A stretch of 64,000 bases of DNA from Micromonospora echinospora (lineage in GTDB: Bacteria > Actinomycetota > Actinomycetes > Mycobacteriales > Micromonosporaceae), in the NCBI RefSeq assembly GCF_014203425.1, contig NZ_JACHJC010000001.1, positions 5,730,001-5,794,000 on the forward strand. The letters are read 5' to 3'. The notes under the pieces are model-generated. The model did no database searches and was not told the origin of the DNA. It saw only the letters and a program-made list of their open reading frames with translations. Numbering within the stretch: position 1 is the stretch's first letter; the number at the start of each line of letters is the position of its first letter. The position numbers were made by a program, and so were the translations under genes. This document shows positions 1 to 8,288 of the stretch, in pieces.

Positions 1-30
1 GCCGGTCCGACAACCCACCGCGCCACCCGG

Positions 31-1194
31 TCAGCCCCGGATCACCAGCAGCGGGATGGTCATCTCGGCGGCGGTGTCCGCGCCGTGGTACGCCACCAGC
101 CGCGACGCCATCGGCGGCTCGGAGCGGGTGGCGACCACCGCGTACGTGTCCCGGCAGACCACCACCACGTCGCCGATCCGGGTCAGGTGCGCCTCCGGCA
201 CCGGCCCGAACCAGCCGGTCGCCACCGCCTCGGCCCGGGTCAGCACGTGCGCGGCCGGGCCCAGCAGCTCGGTCCAGGCGGCCACCACGTCGTCCTCGGC
301 GCCCGGCTCGGCGTGCAGGTAGCGGACCCGGGGCTCACCGGCGACCACCCGCACCCCGGCGCGTAGCCGGGGGTCGGCGTCCAGGTCGATCCGGTGCCCG
401 GCGGGCACGTCGAGCTGGCCGTGGTCGGCGGTGACCAGCAGCGCGGCGTCCGGCGGCAGCCCGTCTACGAGCCGGGCCAGCAGCGTGTCCACATCGGCGG
501 CGGCCAGCCGCCAGGGCTCGGAGTCGACGCCGCTGAGGTGCCCGTGCCGGTCCAGGTCGGGGTGGTACCCGGAGACGAGCGCGGGCCCGTCCCCGGCGGC
601 CAGCGCCGCCAGCATCCGCGCGGCGAGCGCGTCGGCGCCGGCCGCGCCCCGGTAGTCGCCGCCCCGGTTGGCGGCGAGCGTCAGACCGCTGCCGGCGAAC
701 TCGGGACGGCTGACCACTGTCACCGCGATCCCGGCGGCGCGGGCCCGCTGGTACCAGGTGGGTACCGGCTGCCAGCTCGCCGGGTCGGGGTCGCCGGCCC
801 AGTCGACGTGGTTGAGCACCCGGTCGGTGCCGGGCACCCGGACGGTGAAGCCGAGCACGCCGTGCGCGCCCGACGCGGTGCCGGTGCCGAGGCTGACCAG
901 GCTGGTCGGAGTCGTGGACGGGAAGCCGGTGGTGAGCTGCCGGCCAGTGGTGGCGGCCAGTCCGGCGAGCGTCGGGGCGTACCGGGCGGCGGCGGGGATC
1001 TGGTACCAGCCGAGGCCGTCGACGAGCAGCACCGCGATGCGGCGCACCCCGGCCAGCCTCGGTGCCAGGCCGAGCCGGTCGGCCGCGCCGGGCACGCCGA
1101 GCACTGACAGCGCGCTGGGCAGCACGTCGGCCAGGCTGCCGCCGTCGTAGCGTGGCGGAACCCGGTCCAGCGGGCCGGGCGGCGGGCCGGTCAT
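31..1194 (-). CDS. Alkaline phosphatase-superfamily phosphodiesterase (NPP type)
   Basis: A 387-residue protein of the nucleotide pyrophosphatase/phosphodiesterase branch of the alkaline phosphatase superfamily, expected to cleave phosphodiester or phosphomonoester bonds with two metal ions. Visible metal and nucleophile motifs are LLVDGLG (first Asp, about residue 58), FPSTTPTS with the likely Thr nucleophile near 95, then GYHPDLDRHGHLSG and VTADHGQ carrying the later Asp/His ligands. There is no signal peptide, so it appears cytoplasmic. It starts at ATG, and its start overlaps the stop of the upstream methyltransferase by four bases, so the two are translationally coupled. The substrate cannot be told from sequence. 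Confidence 0.85.
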   Translation of the reverse strand: MTGPPPGPLDRVPPRYDGGSLADVLPSALSVLGVPGAADRLGLAPRLAGVRRIAVLLVDGLGWYQIPAAARYAPTLAGLAATTGRQLTTGFPSTTPTSLVSLGTGTASGAHGVLGFTVRVPGTDRVLNHVDWAGDPDPASWQPVPTWYQRARAAGIAVTVVSRPEFAGSGLTLAANRGGDYRGAAGADALAARMLAALAAGDGPALVSGYHPDLDRHGHLSGVDSEPWRLAAADVDTLLARLVDGLPPDAALLVTADHGQLDVPAGHRIDLDADPRLRAGVRVVAGEPRVRYLHAEPGAEDDVVAAWTELLGPAAHVLTRAEAVATGWFGPVPEAHLTRIGDVVVVCRDTYAVVATRSEPPMASRLVAYHGADTAAEMTIPLLVIRG

Positions 1195-1922
1195 GCCGGG
1201 CGGCGGGCGAACAGGTGCAGTTGAGCGGCGAGATCACGGTACGGGGGCCGGGCCGCGAGCGCCCGTTCCAGCTCCACCAGGGCGGCCGGCTGTCCGTCGG
1301 CCACGGCGGCCGGAAGCAGGTCGGCGAGCACCCGTACCCCGTGGATCTCCTCCACGGCGAGGCCGGCGGCGGTGAGCAGCGCGCCCGCGTCGGCGGCGTC
1401 GTAGCGGCGGCGCAGCGTGTCCCGGCGACCGGTGGTGCCCTGCGGGTCGGCGGCGAGCGCGGCGGCGGCGTCCAGTTGCCCGTTCATCGCCCGGCCGAAC
1501 ACGGCGGCGGCCCGGCCGGCGACGAGCACGCTCGCCGCGCCGCCCGGTCGCAACGCGGTGACCAGCGCGGAGATCACCGGTTCCGGCTCGTCGACGACTT
1601 CGAGGACGGAGTGGCAGAGCACCAGGTCCACGCTGGCCGGTTCGACCAGCCCGGCGAGCGCGTCGGCGTCGCCCTGCGTCGCGCGTACCCGGTCGGCGAC
1701 CCCGGCCTCGGCGGCCCGGCGGGTCAGCGCGGCGAGCGCGTCAGGGCTGGCGTCGACAACTGTGACCCGGTGACCGGCCTCGGCGAGCGGGACGGCGAAG
1801 CCGCCGGTCCCGCCGCCGACGTCGAGCACGGAGAGTCGTTCGCCGGCCCGCCGGTCCAGCTCGGCCCGGAGCACCGACCAGATGACGGCGGTGCGGGGGG
1901 TGAGGGTTCGGATCTGCTCCAC
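1191..1922 (-). CDS. Class I SAM-dependent methyltransferase
   Basis: A 243-residue Rossmann-fold methyltransferase. Motif I is VLDVGGGTGGFA at about residues 34-45, followed by the acidic end of strand beta2 (VTVVDASPDAL) and a motif IV-like LVLCHSVLEVV. The C-terminal half (RRYDAADAGALLTAAG, EIHGVRVLADLLP) resembles the family that includes the CmoA/UbiE-like enzymes, but the acceptor is unknown. Translation starts at GTG with no Shine-Dalgarno; a TAGGCT hexamer ends six bases upstream, so the mRNA is probably leaderless. It is the first gene of a two-gene unit with the phosphodiesterase, sharing a 4-bp overlap. Confidence 0.8.
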   Translation of the reverse strand: MEQIRTLTPRTAVIWSVLRAELDRRAGERLSVLDVGGGTGGFAVPLAEAGHRVTVVDASPDALAALTRRAAEAGVADRVRATQGDADALAGLVEPASVDLVLCHSVLEVVDEPEPVISALVTALRPGGAASVLVAGRAAAVFGRAMNGQLDAAAALAADPQGTTGRRDTLRRRYDAADAGALLTAAGLAVEEIHGVRVLADLLPAAVADGQPAALVELERALAARPPYRDLAAQLHLFARRPA

Positions 1923-1928
1923 GCGCCG

Positions 1929-1934
1929 AGCCTA
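1929..1934 (-). promoter_or_regulatory. -10 element of a leaderless promoter (methyltransferase)
   Basis: On the minus strand TAGGCT is followed by six bases (CGGCGC) and then the GTG start at 1922, so transcription would begin at the start codon. The same spacing is seen in front of several other genes in the window. No convincing -35 hexamer is visible. Confidence 0.5.
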
Positions 1935-1953
1935 GTCACCCCCCGGCCCGGGT

Positions 1954-2133
1954 TCAGGACTCGCCGCCGCCGGCGGGGTCGTCCTCGGCGCGGGAGCGCT
2001 CGGTGTTGGCCACCGGGCCCTCGGTCACCTGGTATTCCCGCGGCTCGGCCTCGTGGGTGGGCGCCCAGTCGGCGCCGAGGCGGGTCCGTCGGGCGTTGGC
2101 TACGCCACCGGCGTACGTACGGTGAAAGGTCAT
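1954..2133 (-). CDS. Small hypothetical protein (59 aa)
   Basis: A short, charged protein beginning MTFHRTYAGG and ending DDPAGGGES, with no membrane segment, signal or recognisable domain. I place the start at 2133 because a GGGGGA Shine-Dalgarno lies about eight bases upstream; an in-frame ATG at 2148 would put the start upstream of that site. It is a single gene between the methyltransferase promoter and dnaE2, on the same strand as both. Function unknown; the call as a real gene rests on the ribosome binding site and codon pattern only. Confidence 0.5.
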   Translation of the reverse strand: MTFHRTYAGGVANARRTRLGADWAPTHEAEPREYQVTEGPVANTERSRAEDDPAGGGES

Positions 2134-2229
2134 CGGTTCATCCCCCATACCCCGGGTGAGCCACTCTGCCCACCCGCGTCGGGAGTCTCCCGCCTCCGGC
2201 TCCCAGAAACCGTAATGTGGATCACTCCA

Positions 2230-5200
2230 TCAACGGAAATCCCTGGATACCGGTGTGACGGGGGGCTCGATCGCGTCCAGCCGGTCCGCGGTGAGGTTCG
2301 TGACGCCCTCGTGCCGCTGCAGCCGGCCCCGCACCACCAGTGCTCCACTGGTGCGGGCGATTCGACGGTAGCGCTGCCACAGCCCCGGGGAGCAAGTGAC
2401 ATTGAGCATTCCGGTCTCGTCCTCCAGGTTGAGGAACGTGACGCCGCCGGCGGTCGCCGGGCGCTGCCGGTGGGTGACGATCCCGCCGACCCGGATCCGC
2501 CGCCCGGGCGGCACCTGGCCGAGCCGGGCGATCGGCACCGCGCCCAGCGCGTCGAGCCGGTCCCGGATGAACCGGGCCGGGTGGCTCTCCGGGGACAGGC
2601 CGGTGGCCCAGACGTCGGCGACCAGGCGGTCCACCGCGGCCATGCCGGGCAGGGTGGGCGGGTCCGCGCCGGTCACCGTGCCGGGCAGCCGGCCGGGCCG
2701 GTCCTGGGCCGCCGCGCCGGCGGCCCAGAGGGCCTGGCGCCGGGTCAGCCCGAAACAGGCGAAGGCGTCGGCGGTGGCCAGCGCCTCCAGCTGCGCGGCG
2801 GTGAGACCGACGCGGCGAGCCAGGTCCGGCATGTCCCGGTACGGCCCGTGCGCGGTCCGTTCCGCCTCGATCCGCTCGGCCACGTCCTCGCCGAGGGTGC
2901 GGACGCTGCCCAGCCCGAGCCGTACCGCCGGGCCGCCCAGCCCCCAGGCGTGCGGCGGCTCGCCCGGCACGCTGCCCCACCGGGTCTCCGGCGTGGACTC
3001 CAGCACCGCCTTGGCGCCGCTGGCGTTGATGTCCGGCCGGCGTACCTCCACGCCGTGCCGGCGGGCGTCGTCGGCGAGCGTCTGCGGCGAGTAGAAGCCC
3101 ATCGGCTGGGCGTTGAGCAGCGCGGCCAGGAACGGGCCCGGGTGGTAGCGCTTGAGCCACGAGCTGGCGTACACCAGGTAGGCGAAGCTCATCGCGTGGC
3201 TCTCCGGGAAGCCGTAGCTGGCGAACGCGGTGAGCTTGCGGTAGACGTCGTCGGCCAGCTCGCCGGTGATGCCCCGCTCGGCCATCCCGGCGTAGAGCCG
3301 GTCGGCGATCTGTGCCATCCGTTCCACCGACCGTTTCGCCCCCATGGCCCGGCGCAGCTGGTCGGCGCCGGCCGCGTCGAACCCGGCCAGGTCGATGGCG
3401 AGCTGCATGAGCTGCTCCTGGAACAGCGGCACGCCGAGCGTCTTCTCCAGCGCGTTGCGCATCAGCGGGTGCGCGTACGTCACCGGCTCCTGGCCGTTCT
3501 TGCGCCGGATGTACGGGTGCACCGAGCCGCCCTGGATCGGGCCGGGCCGGATCAGCGCCACCTCCACCACCAGGTCGTAGAACTCGCGCGGCTTGAGCCG
3601 GGGCAGCGTGGCCATCTGGGCGCGGCTCTCCACCTGGAACACGCCCACCGAGTCGGCCCGGCAGAGCATGTCGTAGACCTCGGGGTCGTCCAGGTCCATG
3701 TCACCGAGGTCGAGGCTGGACCCGATCAGGTCGTAGCCGTAGTGCAGCGCCGACAGCATGCCGAGGCCGAGCAGGTCGAACTTGACCAGGCCGACGGCGG
3801 CGCAGTCGTCCTTGTCCCACTGGAGCACGCTGCGGCCGGGCATCCGGCCCCACTCCACCGGGCACACCTCGATCACCGGCCGGTCGCAGATCACCATGCC
3901 GCCGGAGTGGATGCCCAGGTGCCGGGGGAACGTCTGCAGCTCGTTGGCGTACGCGACCACCTGCTCGGGGATGTCCGCCACGTCGACCGCGGCGACCGAG
4001 CCCCACCTGTCGATCTGCTTGCTCCAGGCGTCCTGCTGGCCGGGCGAGAAGCCGAACGCCTTCGCGACGTCCCGCACCGCCGACCGGGGCCGGTACGAGA
4101 TGACGTTGGCGACCTGGGCGGTGTGCTCCCGGCCGTAGCGGGCGTAGACGTGCTGGATCACCTCCTCCCGGCGGTCGGACTCGATGTCCACGTCGATGTC
4201 GGGCGGGCCGTCGCGTTCCGGGGCGAGGAACCGTTCGAACAGCAGCCGGTGCCGGACCGCGTCCACGTTGGTGATGCGCAGCGCATAGCAGACCGCCGAG
4301 TTGGCCGCCGACCCCCGACCCTGGCAGTAGATGTCCTGCGCGCGGCAGAACGCGACGATGTCGTAGACCACCAGGAAGTAGCCGGGGAAACCGAGGTCCT
4401 CGATCATCCGCAGCTCGTGCTCCAGTTGCGCGTACGCCTCCGGATGCGCCTCGGGCGGGCCGTAGCGCTCGCGGGCACCGTCCATGGTCAGCCGGCGCAG
4501 CCAGCTCATCTCGGTGTGCCCGGGCGGCACCGGGTACGCCGGCAGCTTCGGCGCCACGAGCTGCAGGTCGAAGGCGAGTTCCGCGCCGTACTCGGCGGCC
4601 CGTGCCACCGCGCCCGGGTACGCGGCGAACCGCGCCGCCATCTCCGCGCCGCTGCGCAGGTGGGCGGTGGCCGCGGCGGGCAGCCAGCCGTCGATCTCGT
4701 CGAGGCTGCGCCGGGCCCGGACCGCTGCGACGGTGGTGGCCAGCCGCCGCCGGCCCGGGGTGGCGTAGTGCACGTTGCCGGTGGCCACCGTGGGCAGCCC
4801 GACCGCGGCGGCCAGCTCGGCGAGCGCGTCGTTGCGGTCGGCGTCGACCGGGTGGCCGTGGTCGGTCAGCTCCACCGCCACCGTCTCCGCCCCGAACAGC
4901 GCGGTGAGCCGGTCCAGTTCCCGGGCCGCCGCGGCGACGCCCTCGGTGAGCAGCGCCGCGGGCACGTGTCCCTTGCGGCAACCGGTGAGCACCAGCACGT
5001 GGTCGCGCAACTCGGCGGCGATCTCCTCCAGCTCGCCGTAGACCGGGCGGCCCTTCTCCCCGCCGCGCAGCTGGGCCCGGGAGATGGTGGCGGCCAGGCG
5101 CGCGTACCCCTCGTGGCCGTGCGCGAGCACCAGCAGGTGCCGGCCGAGCGGGTCGGGTTCGCCGTTCTGCGGGCCGGGCAGCCCGAGGGAGAGTTCCGCG

Positions 5201-5580
5201 CCGAAGATCGTCGGCAGCCGCAGCGCGCGGGCCGCCTCGGCGAAGCGCACCACGCCGTAGAAGCCGTCGTGGTCGGTGACGGCGAGCGCGGTGAGCCCCA
5301 GCCGGGCCGCCTCCTCGGCCAGTTCCTCCGGGTGGCTGGCCCCGTCGAGGAAGCTGAAGTTGGAGTGCGCGTGCAGCTCCGCGTAGGGCACCACGCCGTC
5401 CGGCCGGTCCAGCTCCGGCGGCCGGTACTCCTGGCGCTTGCGGCTCCACGCCGGTGAGTCGCCGCCGTCGGCGTCGACCGCGAGCGGGTCGACCACGTGC
5501 AGGTGCCGCTCGCCCGTGGCCCGCCCGGAGAGCACCTGCTCCAGCTTGGACCAGGGCATCTTCGGGTTGTGGAAGCTCAC
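2230..5580 (-). CDS. dnaE2: Error-prone DNA polymerase DnaE2
   Basis: A 1116-residue C-family DNA polymerase alpha subunit of the DnaE2 (ImuC) type, which performs translesion synthesis with ImuA' and ImuB. A PHP domain begins near residue 66 (AELHAHSNFSFLDG, LAVTDHDGFYG). The polymerase core has the catalytic PDIDVDIE near residue 460 and the following KFDLLGLGML segment. A C-terminal OB-fold (RIRVGGIVTHRQRPAT, FLNLEDETGMLNV) ends the protein, and it lacks the beta-clamp-rich tail of DnaE1. The GTG start at 5580 is preceded by GGGGGAGG; an in-frame ATG at 5658 would lie inside the upstream hairpin. It is the last gene of the mutasome locus and is separated from imuB by a terminator-like hairpin. 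Confidence 0.95.
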   Translation of the reverse strand: MSFHNPKMPWSKLEQVLSGRATGERHLHVVDPLAVDADGGDSPAWSRKRQEYRPPELDRPDGVVPYAELHAHSNFSFLDGASHPEELAEEAARLGLTALAVTDHDGFYGVVRFAEAARALRLPTIFGAELSLGLPGPQNGEPDPLGRHLLVLAHGHEGYARLAATISRAQLRGGEKGRPVYGELEEIAAELRDHVLVLTGCRKGHVPAALLTEGVAAAARELDRLTALFGAETVAVELTDHGHPVDADRNDALAELAAAVGLPTVATGNVHYATPGRRRLATTVAAVRARRSLDEIDGWLPAAATAHLRSGAEMAARFAAYPGAVARAAEYGAELAFDLQLVAPKLPAYPVPPGHTEMSWLRRLTMDGARERYGPPEAHPEAYAQLEHELRMIEDLGFPGYFLVVYDIVAFCRAQDIYCQGRGSAANSAVCYALRITNVDAVRHRLLFERFLAPERDGPPDIDVDIESDRREEVIQHVYARYGREHTAQVANVISYRPRSAVRDVAKAFGFSPGQQDAWSKQIDRWGSVAAVDVADIPEQVVAYANELQTFPRHLGIHSGGMVICDRPVIEVCPVEWGRMPGRSVLQWDKDDCAAVGLVKFDLLGLGMLSALHYGYDLIGSSLDLGDMDLDDPEVYDMLCRADSVGVFQVESRAQMATLPRLKPREFYDLVVEVALIRPGPIQGGSVHPYIRRKNGQEPVTYAHPLMRNALEKTLGVPLFQEQLMQLAIDLAGFDAAGADQLRRAMGAKRSVERMAQIADRLYAGMAERGITGELADDVYRKLTAFASYGFPESHAMSFAYLVYASSWLKRYHPGPFLAALLNAQPMGFYSPQTLADDARRHGVEVRRPDINASGAKAVLESTPETRWGSVPGEPPHAWGLGGPAVRLGLGSVRTLGEDVAERIEAERTAHGPYRDMPDLARRVGLTAAQLEALATADAFACFGLTRRQALWAAGAAAQDRPGRLPGTVTGADPPTLPGMAAVDRLVADVWATGLSPESHPARFIRDRLDALGAVPIARLGQVPPGRRIRVGGIVTHRQRPATAGGVTFLNLEDETGMLNVTCSPGLWQRYRRIARTSGALVVRGRLQRHEGVTNLTADRLDAIEPPVTPVSRDFR

Positions 5581-5613
5581 CGGCGCCTCCCCCGCCCGGC
5601 ACCCGACCGCCCG

Positions 5614-5663
5614 AGATCTTGGTACGAAAAGGCCCCTGGAGGGGCGCTTTCCTTCCAAGATCT
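5614..5663 (-). terminator. Hairpin between imuB and dnaE2
   Basis: A nested inverted repeat. The outer arms AGATCTTGG (5614-5622) and CCAAGATCT (5655-5663) match perfectly. The inner arms AAAGGCCCC and GGGGCGCTTT pair with a single bulged G. Read on the minus strand the inner stem is followed by CCTTTTCG, as in a weak intrinsic terminator. It sits between the stop of imuB (5674) and the start of dnaE2 (5580), so it may attenuate dnaE2 transcription. Its AAGG-CCCC core resembles the GGGCCCC repeat at 14519-14570. Confidence 0.6.
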
Positions 5664-5673
5664 TCCCCGGCGC

Positions 5674-7374
5674 TCAGTCATAGATCGCCTCCACCAGCCA
5701 CTGCCCGCCCTCGACCGCGAGCAACAGGGCGGCGCCGTCGGCCAGGCACACCTGGAACCGGGCCCGGCGGCGCGCCTCGGCCGGCGCCCACCAGCGTTCG
5801 TCCACCGGCCACGGACCGGCCCACCCGGTGATCTCGGCCGGGCGGCCGGCGCCGACGGTGAGCCAGGCCGGCGCCGCGCTGACCGCCAGCCGAGCGCTCA
5901 CCACGACCGGCTCCCCGGCGGCGTCACGCACATCGGCCGACAACGGGGTGGGCAGCACCACAGCCGGCGACGGCGGCGGAATCCGTCCCGGCCACGGCGG
6001 CTCGGCCACCGCCCGGCCCCGCCCGCCCCGCCGTCCCGCACGGCCCCCAGGGGGTACGACGACAGAGGCTCCCGCCGCCGCCGAGCCCGCAGGAACGTCT
6101 TCTGAACGGTGTCCGGACACCGGTGCCGGGGCGGGTGGTGGGCCGGGACGGGCGGGCACCCGCTCGTCGCCCCACGGCACGAGGCGCACCTGGTCGGCCG
6201 GGGAACGCCCGCCGCCGAGCACCGCGGTGACCACCGCCTCGGGGCCGAGGATGCCCTGCACCCGGCTCAGCGCGCGGTGCGCCCGCTCCCGCTCCTCACC
6301 GGTCTCCCCCCACAGCCCGGGTTGCAGGCCCGCCTGGGCGAGCACCCCGTCGGGCACCAGTCGCAACCGGACGATCCCTGCGGTCGGGCGGGCCGGGCGG
6401 GCCCCGCCCCGGCCGTTGCTGCCGGAGAGCCAGCCGTCGAGCTGCCAGCGGACCCGGTCGGCGATGGCCGCGGCGGTGAGCAGGCCGTCGTGCCGCCAGA
6501 CCCGGTGCAGCTCCTGGCCGTGCGCGGTGACCGCCTCGATGCCGAGCCGGGTGCAGGCCAGCCCGTACGCGGCCAGCCGCTCGTGCAGCAGTTCGGCGAG
6601 CGTCCGGGCGGCGAACGCGGCGGCGTCGACCCGGTCGACCGGCTCGTCGTAGTCGGCGGTGACGGCCAGGTCGGCGGGCGGCTGCCGGACCGCGAGCGGG
6701 CGGTCGTCCCGGCCACCGGCGAGCCGGTGCGCCAGCGCGCCGTCGAAGCCGAACCGGGCCAGCACGTCCCCGGCGGGCAGCGCCGCGAAGTCGCCGAGGG
6801 TGCGGACGCCGAGCCGGCGCAGCAGGTCGGCCAGGGCGGGCCGGCCGAGCGCCTCGACCGGACGGCCGGCCAGGAACTCGCGGGTGCCGCCGGGGGCCAC
6901 GATCCGCCCCTCCCGGGCGGCCAGCCCGGCCGCGAACACCCCGTCGGCGATGCCGGCCTGGCTCTCCACCGCGCAGCTCTGCGCGACGTGCTCGACGATC
7001 CGCTCGGCCGCCGCTTCCTCGCCGCCGAGGTAGCGGCTCGGCCCCCGGGCCGCGGTGGCGCAGGCGCCGGGCCGGATCACCTCGACGCCGGCGACCACCT
7101 CCTCCACGGCGGCCACCACCGGCTCGAACGCCCGCGCGTCCCGGCCGGGGTCGTGGTCGACCACTGTCAGGTGCGGGCACCGCCCCTGCGCCTCCCGGCG
7201 GCGCAGCCCGCGCCGGATCCCCTCGGCGCGGGCCCGCTCGGAGCAGGCGACCACCCGGTTGGCGTGCAGCACCACGACCGGGTCGGTGGCGGGCACCCCG
7301 TCGACGATCTCGGCGGCGAGGACCGGCCAGTCCGGGCACCAGAGCAGCAGCGTCCGCTGCGGTGCGCCGCTCAC
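5674..7374 (-). CDS. imuB: ImuB-type Y-family polymerase homologue
   Basis: A 566-residue Y-family protein. It has the UmuC/DinB fold landmarks (VVACSERARAEGIRRGLRRREAQ; an LADLLRRLGVRTLGDFAAL helix-hairpin region near 180-200) but lacks the catalytic acidic residues: the N-terminus reads LLWCPDWPVLAA in place of a D-x-D-x-F active site, and the S-x-D-E motif is absent. That is the hallmark of ImuB, the inactive adaptor linking DnaE2 to the beta clamp. A proline/arginine-rich insert follows about residue 400. Its ATG overlaps the stop of the imuA-like gene (ATGA), indicating coupled translation. A terminator-like hairpin separates it from dnaE2. Confidence 0.9.
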   Translation of the reverse strand: MSGAPQRTLLLWCPDWPVLAAEIVDGVPATDPVVVLHANRVVACSERARAEGIRRGLRRREAQGRCPHLTVVDHDPGRDARAFEPVVAAVEEVVAGVEVIRPGACATAARGPSRYLGGEEAAAERIVEHVAQSCAVESQAGIADGVFAAGLAAREGRIVAPGGTREFLAGRPVEALGRPALADLLRRLGVRTLGDFAALPAGDVLARFGFDGALAHRLAGGRDDRPLAVRQPPADLAVTADYDEPVDRVDAAAFAARTLAELLHERLAAYGLACTRLGIEAVTAHGQELHRVWRHDGLLTAAAIADRVRWQLDGWLSGSNGRGGARPARPTAGIVRLRLVPDGVLAQAGLQPGLWGETGEERERAHRALSRVQGILGPEAVVTAVLGGGRSPADQVRLVPWGDERVPARPGPPPAPAPVSGHRSEDVPAGSAAAGASVVVPPGGRAGRRGGRGRAVAEPPWPGRIPPPSPAVVLPTPLSADVRDAAGEPVVVSARLAVSAAPAWLTVGAGRPAEITGWAGPWPVDERWWAPAEARRRARFQVCLADGAALLLAVEGGQWLVEAIYD

Positions 7375-8132
7375 GCCGGACCGGCCGCGGCGAGCGTACG
7401 GGCGGGCGGGGCCACCACGCGCAGGCGGCGGGCCGACGCGGCGGACGGTGCGCCGAGCCCGGCCGAGCGGGGGATCACCCGGGTCAGCTCGTCACCGGGC
7501 AGCCACACCTTGATCTCCTTGGGGCGGGCGGCGGCGCCCCGGCCCCGGGCCGAGACGGTCACCTCGCGGCGGCGCAGCCGCCCGCGACCGGGGCCGAGCC
7601 CCTGCCAGACGCCCCGGACCACCTGGAGCGTCACGTCCGCGCCGTCCCACCGGCCGTACGGAACCAGCACGCTTCCGCGCTGCCGGGCGCGGGCGGCCAG
7701 CCGGGTGGTGACCGAGGCGGCGACAGTGGCCGGCACGGCGGTGACCACCACGTCGACCCCGTCGATGAGCGCGGCGACCACAGTGGGCCACTCCGGCCCG
7801 GGGTCGGGCACCAGGGCCAGCCGGTCCAGGGCGATGCCCGCCTCGGCCGCCGCGCCGGCCCCGAAGGTGGGTACGCCGACCACGGCGCACCACGAGCCGG
7901 CCCGGGACGCCTCGGCGAGCAACGCGAGGATCAGCGAGGTGGCGCCGCTGCGCCGGGGTTGGCCGGCGCCGATCGCGACGGTGCTGCCGCGGCGCAGGCC
8001 GCGGTTGGGCAGCAGCCCGGTCAGCTCGGCCCGGACGGGCAGCACCCGGTGGCCGCCGGCCGGGTCGGGCGCGCTCGCCGGACGGACCAGCTCGGCCAGG
8101 GCGGCGGAGCCGACCACCATGCGGCCCGCCAT
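7371..8132 (-). CDS. ImuA'-like protein (RecA-fold mutasome partner)
   Basis: About 253 residues, in the position held by imuA' in the mycobacterial imuA'-imuB-dnaE2 cassette. The central part (RGSTVAIGAGQPRRSGATSL, LALLAEASRAGSWCAVVG) resembles the Walker A region of a RecA-like fold, but the GKT/S signature is degenerate. The C-terminal part is basic (RGRLRRREVTVSARGRG). I place the start at the ATG at 8132 after a GGGGGG ribosome binding site; a longer reading to 8285 would run through the intergenic repeats. It overlaps imuB by four bases. Identification rests largely on context, so the family name is given with caution. Confidence 0.75.
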   Translation of the reverse strand: MAGRMVVGSAALAELVRPASAPDPAGGHRVLPVRAELTGLLPNRGLRRGSTVAIGAGQPRRSGATSLILALLAEASRAGSWCAVVGVPTFGAGAAAEAGIALDRLALVPDPGPEWPTVVAALIDGVDVVVTAVPATVAASVTTRLAARARQRGSVLVPYGRWDGADVTLQVVRGVWQGLGPGRGRLRRREVTVSARGRGAAARPKEIKVWLPGDELTRVIPRSAGLGAPSAASARRLRVVAPPARTLAAAGPA

Positions 8133-8180
8133 CGGACCAACCCCCCGTCGTGTTTCGCCACGGGTCCCGCCCGTGGATGG

Positions 8181-8208
8181 TGCTGTGGATCGTGTGCTGT
8201 GGATCGTG
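8181..8208. repeat. Tandem 14-bp direct repeat (two copies)
   Basis: TGCTGTGGATCGTG occurs twice head to tail at 8181-8194 and 8195-8208, in the 156-bp gap between the HEPN gene and the imuA-like gene. A further 7-bp hairpin (CCACGGG/CCCGTGG, 8158-8176) lies beside it, nearer the imuA-like start. Confidence 0.6.
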
Positions 8209-8240
8209 TCGGTGCTGCGGCACCCGCGTGCCGTTGGTGC

Positions 8241-8283
8241 GGCGCCCGGCCACCCGGGGTCCCGCCGGTGGTGGCCGGGCGCC
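8241..8283 (-). terminator. 14-bp perfect hairpin after the HEPN gene
   Basis: GGCGCCCGGCCACC (8241-8254) and its exact complement (8270-8283) are separated by 15 bases and lie just beyond the stop codon of the HEPN gene (8289). There is no T-run, as is common for actinobacterial terminators. It could terminate or attenuate transcription before imuA. Confidence 0.6.
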
Positions 8284-8288
8284 ACGAA

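Noticed and set aside
2053..5457. A 1134-codon open frame on the plus strand across dnaE2
   Set aside because: It is the mirror of a long GC-rich coding gene. Its translation is Arg/Gly/Pro-rich low-complexity sequence with no domain, whereas the minus strand gives a full DnaE2.
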